A DNA stretch of 64,000 nucleotides from Chloroflexota bacterium (GCA_021787595.1 JAJYLQ010000006.1:12408-76407); one strand, 5' to 3'. Numbered from the stretch's first letter, positions 33,210 through 41,776 are shown. Numbers and translations: made by a program. The notes: a model not told the origin generated them from the sequence alone.

Positions 33210-34028
33210 ATGAATCTACAGGAATTGGAGGCCCGGCTCCAGTCTTTAATCGAAGTCAAGCTGGTTGGCGCGCTGCCGGGACAAAAAGCTGAAAATCTGA
33301 TCGTCCAGGAACTGGTCGAGGCAATGAAATCGAACACAACTGCTGGCGATCAGGAAATGCGGGTTGCGCCAAACGTGTACACGCTTCAAGTAAACAGCGA
33401 GTCGCTCGAGGAATGGAAAAGGTCCCAGCTTCTCGAAACGCTGCTGGATATCCTGAACACCGCGGCCGAAGAGGCGAAACTGAAATTCAGCTCTCCGCCC
33501 ACCATTGCCATAACAGGAGATCCAAATCTGAATGCAGGCGAAATCAAATGGATTGCCTCACAACGAGTAGAAAGCATGGAAGAAACCAAAGACATGAAGC
33601 TTGACAACGAAAACAGTGATGAGGGCGAGTCGCCTCCCGAAAGCGCCTTTTTGATCATCGAAGGCGTAAAGGTGTTTCCGCTCAAGCAGACAGTGGTGAA
33701 TATTGGCCGCCGCCTGGACAACACGCTCGTCATTGACGACCCGCGCGTTTCGCGCAACCACGCGCAGCTGCGCGCCATTAAGGGCCGCTATGTGATCTTC
33801 GATTTGAATTCAACGGGCGGCACATTCGTCAATGGACAACGCACGAGTCAAAGCGTGCTTTATCCCGGCGACGTCATCTCGCTGGCCGGAGTGTCGTTGA
33901 TCTTTGGGCAGGATAATCCACCGCCGCGGCCCGATCTGGCAAGCACCGCGCCGCTGAACGAGGCAGGCGCAAACCGGCCCACGGCAATCATTCAAACCAT
34001 GCCGCCCACAAAGAAAAAGAAGAAATGA
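33210..34028 (+). CDS. FhaA-like FHA-domain protein with DUF3662 N-terminus
   Basis: A 272-residue cytoplasmic protein. Residues 1-125 match the FhaA N-terminal domain (MNLQELEARLQSLIEVKL... pattern ending in ITGDPNLNAGEIKWIAS). A charged linker follows, then an FHA domain at about 160-235 with the phosphothreonine-binding strings NIGRRLDNTLVIDDPRVSRN and STGGTFVNGQ. In actinobacteria FhaA sits with FhaB, RodA, PbpA and kinases and binds phosphorylated cell-wall proteins. Here FhaB follows with a 4-nt overlap and a RodA-PbpA fusion lies 1.6 kb on, so a role in wall synthesis or division is likely. The tail is basic (PPTKKKKK). Confidence 0.88.
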   Translation: MNLQELEARLQSLIEVKLVGALPGQKAENLIVQELVEAMKSNTTAGDQEMRVAPNVYTLQVNSESLEEWKRSQLLETLLDILNTAAEEAKLKFSSPPTIAITGDPNLNAGEIKWIASQRVESMEETKDMKLDNENSDEGESPPESAFLIIEGVKVFPLKQTVVNIGRRLDNTLVIDDPRVSRNHAQLRAIKGRYVIFDLNSTGGTFVNGQRTSQSVLYPGDVISLAGVSLIFGQDNPPPRPDLASTAPLNEAGANRPTAIIQTMPPTKKKKK

Positions 34029-34483
34029 TCGGCGCCCTCGTGCTGGCCCTGCGCATCCTGCTGGTGCTGGCCTTGTACGCATTTCTTGGTTGGGCAATTT
34101 GGACGATTGCGCGGGATTTGAAGAGAGCGGGCTTGCAGGCGAAACCGCGCGATATTCCGGTGATCCGCCTCGAGGTCCGGACCCGGAGCGGGCAGGCGGT
34201 TTCCCGGGCCTTTACCCAGCCCGAAGTCACGTTGGGACGCGATCCAGTCTGCGATATCCTGCTCGATGAAGAAACCGTCTCTGCGCGTCATGCCAAACTT
34301 TCTTATCACCACAATCAATGGTGGCTCGAAGATTTGAGCTCGACCAACGGCACGAATTTGAACGACGCCAGACTCAACACCGCAACGGTACTGACAAGCG
34401 GCGACGAAATCCGGTGCGGCAACACTCATCTGATTGTGAGTCTTGGAAGTGACATCATTGTTCCAATCACGCGCAAATTATGA
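34025..34483 (+). CDS. FhaB-like membrane-anchored FHA-domain protein
   Basis: A 152-residue protein. An N-terminal transmembrane helix (ALVLALRILLVLALYAFLGW, residues 4-23) anchors a cytoplasmic FHA domain at about 70-140 (VTLGRDPVCDILLDEETVSARHAKL-type core with GRD, SARH and STNGTNLN). It overlaps the FhaA-like gene by ATGA, implying translational coupling. Same size and layout as actinobacterial FhaB/FipA, a phosphopeptide-binding regulator of division and peptidoglycan synthesis. The cognate Ser/Thr kinase is not in the window. Confidence 0.88.
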   Translation: MIGALVLALRILLVLALYAFLGWAIWTIARDLKRAGLQAKPRDIPVIRLEVRTRSGQAVSRAFTQPEVTLGRDPVCDILLDEETVSARHAKLSYHHNQWWLEDLSSTNGTNLNDARLNTATVLTSGDEIRCGNTHLIVSLGSDIIVPITRKL

Positions 34484-34492
34484 GGAAGCATC

Positions 34493-35356
34493 ATGACTGA
34501 AACCATCGAACTTGCTGTGGTCGGCGGCTCCGGTTTGTACGATATGAACGGGCTGGAAAGTGTAAGAGAATACTATCTTGAAACGCCATTCGGCAAACCC
34601 AGTTCGCCGATAACCGTTGGCAGCCTCGAGGGCAAACGCGTGGCGTTCCTGGCCCGTCATGGGATCGGCCATCACATTCTTCCAACCGAGGTTCCCTATC
34701 GGGCGAACATCTACGCACTCAAATCCCTCGGCGCGGAGCGGATCATCAGCATCAGCGCCTGCGGCTCCCTGCGCGAAGATTACGCGCCCGGCGACATCGT
34801 CATTCCTGACCAGGTCTACGACAACACAAAAAGCCGCGAACGCACGTTCTTCGGCGAAGGGCTGGTGGCGCACGTCGGCACAGCCGACCCATTCTGCAAA
34901 GACCTGTCGAAACAGCTTGAAGACGCGGTCAAAGCGACCGGTGCGGTTGTCCATAGCGGCGGGACATATATTACAGTCGAAGGCCCGCGTTTCTCGACGA
35001 AGGCCGAATCGCACATTTACCGGTCATGGGGCATGTCGCTGATCGGAATGACAACTGCTCCTGAAGTCTTTCTCGCCCGCGAAGCTGAAATGTGCTACGC
35101 CGTGATGGCACACGTGACAGATTATGATGTATGGCACGTGAGCGAAGCGCCAGTCACCGTTGAAATGGTGGTCCAGGTTCTGAACAAAAACACGCAGACC
35201 GCACAGCAGGCCATCCGGCACCTCGTGCGTGGATTGAATCCAACCCGAAACTGTGATTGCGAAAACGCCCTTGCCAACGCGCTCATCACGCAGCGCAGCG
35301 CCATCCCAAAGACAACAAAGAAAAAGCTCGAGCTGCTCATCAAGAAATACGTTTAG
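34493..35356 (+). CDS. mtnP: S-methyl-5'-thioadenosine phosphorylase
   Basis: A 287-residue trimeric purine phosphorylase family member. GGSGLYDM (residues 10-17) and ARHGIGHHILP (about 54-64) bind phosphate; YITVEGPRFSTKAE and the MTAP-type string GMTTAPEVFLAREAEMCYA lead to VTDYDVW, whose acidic residue pairs with adenine N7 (PNPs have Asn). It cleaves methylthioadenosine to adenine and methylthioribose-1-phosphate in the methionine salvage path. It begins 9 bp after the FhaB-like gene, so it is probably in the same transcript despite an unrelated pathway. The GAGG a few nt before ATG 34493 gives a ribosome site. Confidence 0.93.
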   Translation: MTETIELAVVGGSGLYDMNGLESVREYYLETPFGKPSSPITVGSLEGKRVAFLARHGIGHHILPTEVPYRANIYALKSLGAERIISISACGSLREDYAPGDIVIPDQVYDNTKSRERTFFGEGLVAHVGTADPFCKDLSKQLEDAVKATGAVVHSGGTYITVEGPRFSTKAESHIYRSWGMSLIGMTTAPEVFLAREAEMCYAVMAHVTDYDVWHVSEAPVTVEMVVQVLNKNTQTAQQAIRHLVRGLNPTRNCDCENALANALITQRSAIPKTTKKKLELLIKKYV

Positions 35357-35390
35357 CCCCGAGTTAAAAATCAAAATCATTGTTTCAACT

Positions 35391-35517
35391 TGTCATTCTG
35401 AGTGGCGCCAAGTCGAAGATCCCGCACACGCGGGGCGCCACGAAGAATCTCAAATTTTGATGGAAAACTGGCTTGAAAAGCGAGATTCTTCGCTCCCTCC
35501 GGTCGCTCAGAATGACA
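35391..35517. repeat. Palindromic intergenic repeat
   Basis: Arms TGTCATTCTGAG (35391-35402) and CTCAGAATGACA (35506-35517), with GAAGAATCTC and GAGATTCTTC further inside and a CGCACACGCGGGGCGCC stretch. The TGTCATTCTGAG...CGAAGAATCTC phrase is a widespread dispersed bacterial repeat. Fills most of the 229-bp gap before the SEDS gene. Confidence 0.7.
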
Positions 35518-35585
35518 TGCCTACGTCTATTCATGAATTTCAAAACACTTTCTGAATCGAATCCCGTTGACAGCGTCCATTCATC

Positions 35586-38006
35586 ATGAACGACCAGCGT
35601 GAAAGCCGCCTGATTGCCCTGGCGGCTGTTTTCCTTTTTTTATATTCGGCCATCCTGACCTTGGCGCCCGCCGTCCGCGAGCAAAGCCTGAACGTCGCGT
35701 TCCGCTTATCGCATTGGCTTGGTTTTGCGGCATGGCTGCTGCTGGCGTTTCTTGCGTACCGCGTCACATCGCGCCTTTTGCCCGACCGCGATCCTTACCT
35801 CCTCCCGTCGGCGCTGTTCCTCAGCGGATGGGGAATGCTCACCGTCTGGCGGCTCGACTCCGGCTTTGGCCTGCGCCAGGCATTGTGGCTCGGGGTCAGC
35901 GTTATGGCGTTTGCCTTTATTGCGTTTTTTCTGAATGACCTGAATTTCCTGCGCCGCTATAAATACATCCTTCTAAGCGCCGGTCTCGCGCTCACCACAC
36001 TGACGTTGTTTCTTGGAATCAATCCAGCGGGCGCCGGTCCGCGCCTTTGGCTGGGATGTTGCGGCGTCTATCTTCAGCCGTCCGAGCCGCTGAAATTATT
36101 ATTGGTCGTTTATCTCACGGCCTATCTTGCAGACCGTCTGCCGGCCAGCCCGAACTTTTTCCCGCTTTTGTGGCCGACCATCTTTGCCACCGGCATCGGC
36201 ATTTCATTATTGCTGGTTCAACGCGATCTCGGCACAGCCAGCATCTTCATCATGCTTTACACGGCCATCCTTTATCTTGCGACCGGCAGAGGGCGCGTAT
36301 TGCTGGCGGCCACAATCGGCTTGATCGTCGCGGGATTGACCGGCTATTTCTTCATTGACGTTGTCCGCACGCGGCTGGATGTTTGGATCAATCCATGGAG
36401 CGATCCGGCCGGGCGCGCGTATCAAATCGTCCAATCGTTATTGGCGGTTGCCAACGGCGGGACGATCGGGCGCGGTCCGGGATTGGGAAGTCCGAGCCTG
36501 GTACCGGTGGCCCATTCCGATTTTATCTTTTCCGCAATGGCGGAAGAAACGGGCCTGGCTGGGACGTTCGGCCTGTTCGCCATCTTTGGCTTGATCTTCG
36601 CCCGCGGCTTGATCGCATCCCTGCGCGCAAAAGATAGATTCCGCCGCCTGCTTGCCGCGGGACTGACTGCCTATCTCGGTCTCCAGGCCCTTCTTATCAT
36701 TGGCGGCAATCTGCGATTGTTTCCCCTAACGGGCGAGACATTGCCATTCGTTGCTTACGGCGGCTCATCACTGCTGACGGCCTTTGTCGCGCTGACACTG
36801 CTGCTTATCATCAGCAATCAAACCGACGTCGAGCCGGTTCCATTGCCATCGCCCCGACCTTATTTTTTTCTTGCCGCCGCGCTCGGGCTCGGTTTGGTGG
36901 CCGCGTCGCTGACCAATACGTGGTGGTCGGTAATACGCTCCTCCGATCTTCTTGCGCGTACCGATAACGCGCGCCGCTCCATCGCGGATCGCTATGTGAA
37001 ACGCGGAAGCCTGCTGGATCGAAATAACCAGCCCATTGATGCAACCGAAGGCTCGAGTGGTTCTTATAAACGGGTTTATTTTTATCCTGAACTCGCGTCC
37101 GTTATTGGATACACGCACCCCATCTTTGGTCAGGCAGGACTCGAAGCTTCGCTGGATGATTATCTGCGCGGCCTGCAAGGGAATCCAAGCAGCCTCATCT
37201 GGTGGGATCACTTACTTTACGGCACGCCGCCTCCCGGTCTGGATGTGAGGCTGAGTCTCGACCTCGAGCTTCAGCGACGCGCCGATCAACTGCTTGGAGA
37301 TTCCACGGGCGCCATCGTTTTGCTCAACGCGCACACCGGCGAAATCCTTGTGATGGCCTCTCATCCAAATTACGATCCCAATAAACTGGATAAGATCGGC
37401 GCGTCGCTTGCAAAAGATTCGACGGCGCCGTTGGTCAATCGCGCCGCGCAAGGCACGTACCCCGTTGGGACAGCGGCAGTTCCCTTTTACAGCACGCTGG
37501 GAGAAGTCAACGCGCCGCCCGCGCAGCAATTGCAGACTTTATTCGAGAAGCTTGGATTCTATACTACGCCGCAACTAAGCCTGCCGGTCGCGGGTGCCGC
37601 GCCCAAAAACGAGACCGCCAATCTTCAAGTGAGTCCCCTGCAAATGGCATTGGCCGCGGCTTCCCTGAGCAATTCGGGAGTGCGCCCCGCTCCGCGCATT
37701 GCGCTTGCCGTGGATACACCCCAGCAAGGTTGGGTCATTCTGCCGGCGCAAACGCCGCCCGTTCAAATTTTCCCCGCAGATGCCGCCGCAAAGGCCGCGC
37801 TTCAAAATACTCTTCAAAATAAAATCTATTGGGAGTGGACCGGGTCAGCGAATTCGCCGAAGATGCCCGTGACCTGGTATCTGGCCGGGACCTTGCCAAA
37901 CTGGCAGGGCACGCCGCTGGCAGTCGTGGTGCTGATCGAAGGCAACTATCCATCTATTGCGCAATATGCCGGCCAGGAGTTGATCCAAGCCGCAACAAAG
38001 CCGTAA
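35586..38006 (+). CDS. SEDS (RodA/FtsW) glycosyltransferase fused to a transpeptidase-like domain lacking catalytic residues
   Basis: An 806-residue fusion. Residues about 1-430 are a SEDS peptidoglycan polymerase: GAGPRLWLGCCGVYLQPSEP (about 150-170) and HSDFIFSAMAEETG (about 309) with the catalytic-loop aspartate, and about ten helices. After a linker helix, residues about 460-806 match a class B penicillin-binding protein: RGSLLDRNNQPID (about 470), an outer-domain part and VSPLQMALAAASLSNSG (about 680). But the active-site SxxK reads GTAAV (about 625) and KTG reads WTG (about 750), so acylation of a donor peptide is not expected. It may act as a built-in activator of the polymerase. It lies downstream of FhaA/FhaB genes, as rodA-pbpA does in actinobacteria. 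Confidence 0.88.
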   Translation: MNDQRESRLIALAAVFLFLYSAILTLAPAVREQSLNVAFRLSHWLGFAAWLLLAFLAYRVTSRLLPDRDPYLLPSALFLSGWGMLTVWRLDSGFGLRQALWLGVSVMAFAFIAFFLNDLNFLRRYKYILLSAGLALTTLTLFLGINPAGAGPRLWLGCCGVYLQPSEPLKLLLVVYLTAYLADRLPASPNFFPLLWPTIFATGIGISLLLVQRDLGTASIFIMLYTAILYLATGRGRVLLAATIGLIVAGLTGYFFIDVVRTRLDVWINPWSDPAGRAYQIVQSLLAVANGGTIGRGPGLGSPSLVPVAHSDFIFSAMAEETGLAGTFGLFAIFGLIFARGLIASLRAKDRFRRLLAAGLTAYLGLQALLIIGGNLRLFPLTGETLPFVAYGGSSLLTAFVALTLLLIISNQTDVEPVPLPSPRPYFFLAAALGLGLVAASLTNTWWSVIRSSDLLARTDNARRSIADRYVKRGSLLDRNNQPIDATEGSSGSYKRVYFYPELASVIGYTHPIFGQAGLEASLDDYLRGLQGNPSSLIWWDHLLYGTPPPGLDVRLSLDLELQRRADQLLGDSTGAIVLLNAHTGEILVMASHPNYDPNKLDKIGASLAKDSTAPLVNRAAQGTYPVGTAAVPFYSTLGEVNAPPAQQLQTLFEKLGFYTTPQLSLPVAGAAPKNETANLQVSPLQMALAAASLSNSGVRPAPRIALAVDTPQQGWVILPAQTPPVQIFPADAAAKAALQNTLQNKIYWEWTGSANSPKMPVTWYLAGTLPNWQGTPLAVVVLIEGNYPSIAQYAGQELIQAATKP

Positions 38007-38019
38007 AGCCTGCTGCTTT

Positions 38020-38058
38020 AAAAGACAGGATCCGCGTTATGCGCGGATCCTGTCTTTT
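38020..38058. terminator. Strong bidirectional terminator
   Basis: Perfect 17-bp stem AAAAGACAGGATCCGCG (38020-38036)/complement (38042-38058) with loop TTATG, lying between the convergent SEDS and ferredoxin genes; T-runs on both strands. Confidence 0.92.
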
Positions 38059-38069
38059 ACGATAAGAAA

Positions 38070-38483
38070 TTACGCGCCGTTGTCGTTGTCCTTGGAGCTA
38101 TAACCCGGCCCGCTCTTGAAGAAATCATAGTTCGGTTTGATATCCGGAGTAAGGTCTACAACTTCACCAGCAGCAAGCTGCTTGGCCGTGTCGAGGGAAA
38201 TCTTATTCCCGTGATGGTTGACACCTTCAAAGTGGCCGGTTAAGCCCACCTTGCTGAGGTACTCGCCGCCTTTGGCCGTGTATGCCGAGGGAACTTCATC
38301 CTCCGGGAAGATTGCCGCATACGGGCATTCAGGAACACATGCGCCGCAGTCAATGCACGTATCTGGATCAATATAGATCCACGGCCATTCGTCGAGAGGG
38401 AAACCGGGGATCATACACTCAACCGGGCAAACCTCGATGCAACCTCGATCGCGGACGCACAAGCTGGTAATGATATGAGTCAT
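38070..38483 (-). CDS. Di-cluster ferredoxin with C-terminal extension
   Basis: A 137-residue ferredoxin of the 7Fe/8Fe type. The first cluster region is CVRDRGCIEVCPVEC (about 9-23), the second CIDCGACVPECP (about 43-54), each followed by the cross-over cysteine proline pair. Residues 60-137 are a soluble extension without cysteines (HFEGVNHHGNKISLDTAK...). The first motif has the longer spacing seen in 3Fe-4S/4Fe-4S ferredoxins. It would shuttle electrons in the cytoplasm. The ATG at 38483 has AAGGAG 7 nt before it and a good promoter, and the gene ends in a strong terminator, so it is a monocistron. Confidence 0.9.
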   Translation of the reverse strand: MTHIITSLCVRDRGCIEVCPVECMIPGFPLDEWPWIYIDPDTCIDCGACVPECPYAAIFPEDEVPSAYTAKGGEYLSKVGLTGHFEGVNHHGNKISLDTAKQLAAGEVVDLTPDIKPNYDFFKSGPGYSSKDNDNGA

Positions 38484-38522
38484 ATCGAATCTCCTTATAT
38501 GGGATGAACAAATCCAGCCGCT

Positions 38523-38550
38523 ATTATATCGTGCTTCCGCACTTGTGCAA
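38523..38550 (-). promoter_or_regulatory. Sigma-70-type promoter of the ferredoxin gene
   Basis: On the minus strand, -35 TTGCAC (38545-38550), 16-nt spacer and -10 TATAAT (38523-38528). Confidence 0.75.
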
Positions 38551-38629
38551 GCCGGAATTTGCGTTTAAAAAAGAACAAGGAAACATAACGCGTTTCCTCG
38601 TTGGCGATTCGATTGATGAAACTTAAAAA

Positions 38630-39235
38630 TCATTTGGCGGCAAATCGCGCCGCGACCGCGTCCCAGTTGACGACATTCCACCAGTTGGTCACATATTCCG
38701 CGCGGCGATTCTGATACTTGAGATAATACGCATGCTCCCAAACATCAATGCCCATGACCGGTGTCAAGCCGTCGGAAAGCGGGTTATCCTGATTGGGCGT
38801 CGAGACAACCGCGAGTCCGCTGCCTTTTTTGACGAGCCACGCCCATCCGGAACCGAAGCGGCCATTGGCTGCCTTTTCGAATTCGGCCTTGAAATTATCG
38901 AAAGAATTGAACGCTTTATCAATCGCTTTGGCAAGCTCACCTTTCGGCACGCCGCCAGCTTTGGCCGCCATGATCTCCCAGAACATGCTGTGGTTCCACG
39001 TGCCGCCGCCATGATTGCGGACAACCGTACGCACGTCTTCCGGGACGGCGTTCAAGTCCTTCAAGAGCGCCTCAACCGACTTCTTTCCCAGTTCAGGATG
39101 CTTCTCGACCGCGCCATTCAAATTGGTAACGTATGCCGCGTGATGCTTATCGTGATGGATCGTCATCGTCTGGGCGTCAATATAGGGTTCCAATGCGTCA
39201 ACCGCGTATGGAAGTTTTGGAAGTTCAAAAGCCAT
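38630..39235 (-). CDS. sodA: Superoxide dismutase, Mn/Fe family, probably Mn type
   Basis: A 201-residue Fe/Mn SOD. Metal ligands are seen in [10 protein letters not shown] (His about 27), [10 protein letters not shown] (His about 80), DVWEHAYY (Asp and His about 162-166). The active-site context NQDNPLSDG with Gln and a Gly-rich GGGTWNHS point to manganese use, though this is a prediction. It converts superoxide to peroxide and oxygen in the cytoplasm and shows the cell meets oxygen. ATG 39235 has AAGGAGAGG just upstream. Confidence 0.95.
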   Translation of the reverse strand: MAFELPKLPYAVDALEPYIDAQTMTIHHDKHHAAYVTNLNGAVEKHPELGKKSVEALLKDLNAVPEDVRTVVRNHGGGTWNHSMFWEIMAAKAGGVPKGELAKAIDKAFNSFDNFKAEFEKAANGRFGSGWAWLVKKGSGLAVVSTPNQDNPLSDGLTPVMGIDVWEHAYYLKYQNRRAEYVTNWWNVVNWDAVAARFAAK

Positions 39236-39451
39236 TTTCCTCTCCTTTGAGTTGGTCCGCCTCTCGGCAGATTTTTATGAGAATTATCATCAAAATTGTA
39301 GCCCTTCAAAAGGCGCATGTCAAGAAATCGGAAGAAACGTTAATAAATCATTTAGACTGGAAAGTGAATTGATGCACGAGCCTGGATTCTTTCATTGATA
39401 TTTCGACGGTATACTTGCTCGCATCTTCCCGGACCCCTGGCGGCCCCCGCT

Positions 39452-40399
39452 ATGGACAAAAATCAACCCCGTGTCATTCTCCCGTTTGCGCTCTTCATCG
39501 CGATCCTTGCCGTTTCGACAGCTTCGATCTTCATCCGTTTCGCGCAGAAGGATGCTCCCTCGCTGACCATTGCCGCGCTGCGCCTCGCCTTTGCAAGCCT
39601 CGCGTTGACGCCATTCGCATTGACGCGCCATCGTGCTGAATTACAAAAGTTGAATCGCCGCGACCTTTGGTTTGGGCTTCTCTCAGGCTTGTTCCTCGCG
39701 GTTCACTTCGGCACGTGGATCACTTCGCTCGAATATACGACCGTCGCAAGTTCGGTGGTTTTCGTCAGCACCGGGCCGCTCTGGGTCGCGTTGCTATCAC
39801 CGTTCCTCCTGAAAGAAAAACTTTCGCGTTACGCCGTGTTTGGATTGGTACTCGCCCTCCTCGGCGGAACAGTCATTGCGTTATCCGGCGCGTGCGTTTG
39901 GAATAATGGTCTGTCGTGCTCATTGTCAGACGCGTTGCACACGCGCGCCACGTGGGGAAATTTTCTCGCGCTGGTTGGCGCCTGGGCCGTGACCGGCTAT
40001 CTCATCCTCGGACGCCGATTGCGTGGAAATATGTCTCTTGTCCCGTACATTTTTCTCGTCTATAGCATGGCCGCAATTGGGCTGATTATCGCGATGTTCT
40101 TCGCACATGAAACGCCATTTGGCTATCCGCCAATTACGTATGTATGGTTATTGCTCCTCGCATTCATCCCTCAATTGATCGGGCATTCAACTTACAATTG
40201 GGCATTGCGTTATTTGCCTGCCGCGTTCGTCGCAGTCATGACACTCGGCGAACCAATTGGATCATCCATTCTTGCATATTTCATCTTACAGGAAGTTCCA
40301 ACATGGCTTACAATTTTGGGCGGCGTTCTGATCCTGGCCGGGATTTACATTGTTTCAAGGCAAAATATAAACGAGCTTGAATTATCAGGAGTCACTTAA
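39452..40399 (+). CDS. EamA-family (DMT superfamily) transporter
   Basis: A 315-residue protein with ten transmembrane helices in two EamA repeats (LTIAALRLAFASLALTPFAL and LALVGAWAVTGYLILGRRLR mark equivalent places). Drug/metabolite transporters of this type export amino acids or other small metabolites; substrate unknown. Between the repeats lies a small insert with cysteines (SGACVWNNGLSCSLSDALH), which could form an outside disulfide. The ATG at 39452 (MDKNQPRV) is preferred over an upstream ATG at 39395, which would add a non-hydrophobic, proline-rich lead. Confidence 0.88.
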   Translation: MDKNQPRVILPFALFIAILAVSTASIFIRFAQKDAPSLTIAALRLAFASLALTPFALTRHRAELQKLNRRDLWFGLLSGLFLAVHFGTWITSLEYTTVASSVVFVSTGPLWVALLSPFLLKEKLSRYAVFGLVLALLGGTVIALSGACVWNNGLSCSLSDALHTRATWGNFLALVGAWAVTGYLILGRRLRGNMSLVPYIFLVYSMAAIGLIIAMFFAHETPFGYPPITYVWLLLLAFIPQLIGHSTYNWALRYLPAAFVAVMTLGEPIGSSILAYFILQEVPTWLTILGGVLILAGIYIVSRQNINELELSGVT

Positions 40400-40447
40400 G
40401 CAAACAAACTCCATCCGCTTTTCTTCTGCGGAATCTGTGGATAAAAA

Positions 40448-40939
40448 ATGAAACTTCCATCACACATTTTTCTCGACAATCTCAACATCCCCTACGAAGC
40501 GCGAACATTCCCAACCGGGACCGAAAAAGGCGCGGCCAATGTCGCCCGAGTGCTGGGTTTTGTGGAACGGCAAGCCGTCAAGACGCTGATCTTTCAAGTG
40601 GACTCAGGCGAACGCGTGCTTGTCATGCTCGGCGGCGATCAGAATGCAATTTCAGGGAATCTCAAAAAAGCCATTGGCTCGCGCAACATTCAAATGGCCG
40701 CGCCGGACATGGTCAAAGAAACGACTGGATATGTGATTGGCTCCATTCCGCCCTTTTGCTGGCAGCCGGAAGGATTTCGATCTTTTCTCGAAGCATCATT
40801 GTTGAATGAACTGATTCTCGGTGTCGGCGCGGGGCAATGGGGAAACGAAATCATGATCACGCCGGAGAATTTGATCAAAGCCAGCAAGGCAATTGCCGTC
40901 AATTTGACGGATCGCGAAAGCTCCGTGTCGCGACCATGA
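40448..40939 (+). CDS. YbaK/EbsC-type aminoacyl-tRNA deacylase
   Basis: A 163-residue member of the YbaK/ProX editing-domain family. Family features are the N-terminal helix/strand LDNLNIPYEARTFP, VARVLGFVERQAVKTLIFQV, the ISGNLKKAIG lysine helix, and GYVIGSIPPFCWQPEGF where the family has a GHxxGG-like loop (here GSIPPF). These enzymes hydrolyse mischarged tRNAs such as Cys-tRNA(Pro) in the cytoplasm. It lies 48 bp after the EamA gene on the same strand and may be co-transcribed. Confidence 0.85.
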   Translation: MKLPSHIFLDNLNIPYEARTFPTGTEKGAANVARVLGFVERQAVKTLIFQVDSGERVLVMLGGDQNAISGNLKKAIGSRNIQMAAPDMVKETTGYVIGSIPPFCWQPEGFRSFLEASLLNELILGVGAGQWGNEIMITPENLIKASKAIAVNLTDRESSVSRP

Positions 40940-40998
40940 ACTGTGAGCGTATAATCTGCAGATAAGGAGCTACACAGCCGACGGCAGGATAAAACATC

Positions 40999-41762
40999 GT
41001 TGGGCGGCTAGATGACCAATCCATTTGCTCTGAAAATTGGAGGCTTATGATTGTACCGAAACATATTGGGCTGATTATGGACGGCAACGGGCGTTGGGCG
41101 CAACAACGAGGGCTGTCCAGAAGCGCAGGGCATAAAGCTGGATTTGAACACATTCCTCCTGTATTAGAAATCTGTCATGATCTTGGTATTCAAATCGTCT
41201 CGGCGTATGCCTGGTCCACAGAAAATTGGAATCGACCCAAAGCAGAAGTGGGCTATATCATGCACTCTCTGGAAAAATATTTATCCGAGTTTGTAAAAGA
41301 ATTGCATAAAAGAGGCGTTCGCTTTATCCATAGTGGCCGGCGTGATAGGCTTTCATCCAAGGCATTGCGAGTCCTTGATGAGGCAGTGACTCTGACCGAA
41401 CACAATGGGCCTGAAATTTTTAATTTTGTTTTCAATTATGGGGGACGCGCTGAGCTAGTAAATGTGACTCGCAAATTATTGGCAGAACACGTCAAGTTGG
41501 AAACTATTTCCGAGTCTACGATCAATCATTATCTATGGACAACTGGATTGCCCGATGTTGACTTGATTATTCGTACCAGTGGCGAGCATCGTTTAAGTAA
41601 TTTTTTGTTATGGCAAAGTGCCTATGCGTGTGTGTATGTCACCCAGACCTATTGGCCTGATGTCGGGCGAGATGATATTGAAGCTGCGGTCAAATACTAT
41701 AATGAGGCGATGGTAAAGTGAAGGACCAAGTGAAACACGCCTTACTCAGCAGGCCGCCCAAC
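40999..41762 (+). other. Inverted-repeat-bounded segment holding uppS
   Basis: GTTGGGCGGC (40999-41008) and GCCGCCCAAC (41753-41762) are perfect 10-bp inverted repeats that bracket a single gene with lower GC than its neighbours. A 7-bp part, GTTGGGC/GCCCAAC, also fits the GTTRRRY/RYYYAAC core sites that bound integron cassettes, but a full attC stem and any integrase are missing. Confidence 0.4.
41047..41721 (+). CDS. uppS: Isoprenyl (undecaprenyl) diphosphate synthase
   Basis: A 224-residue cis-prenyltransferase. IMDGNGRWAQQRG (residues 9-21) holds the catalytic Asp and phosphate-binding residues, AWSTENWNRPK (about 57-67), NFVFNYGGRAEL (about 124-135) and RTSGEHRLSNFLLWQSAYA (about 176-194) the diphosphate site. 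It makes the polyprenyl carrier used for peptidoglycan and by the exopolysaccharide locus of this window. At 224 residues it is slightly short for UppS, mainly in the C-terminus. Codon use is poorer in GC than neighbours and the gene is boxed by 10-bp inverted repeats, suggesting transfer; it lacks the usual cdsA neighbour. Confidence 0.9.
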   Translation: MIVPKHIGLIMDGNGRWAQQRGLSRSAGHKAGFEHIPPVLEICHDLGIQIVSAYAWSTENWNRPKAEVGYIMHSLEKYLSEFVKELHKRGVRFIHSGRRDRLSSKALRVLDEAVTLTEHNGPEIFNFVFNYGGRAELVNVTRKLLAEHVKLETISESTINHYLWTTGLPDVDLIIRTSGEHRLSNFLLWQSAYACVYVTQTYWPDVGRDDIEAAVKYYNEAMVK

Positions 41763-41776
41763 ACAGCGTTATGCCT

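Noticed and set aside
40999-41762. True integron gene cassette
   Set aside because: Boundary heptamers fit but no complete attC stem, no second cassette and no integrase are seen; kept only as a weak observation.
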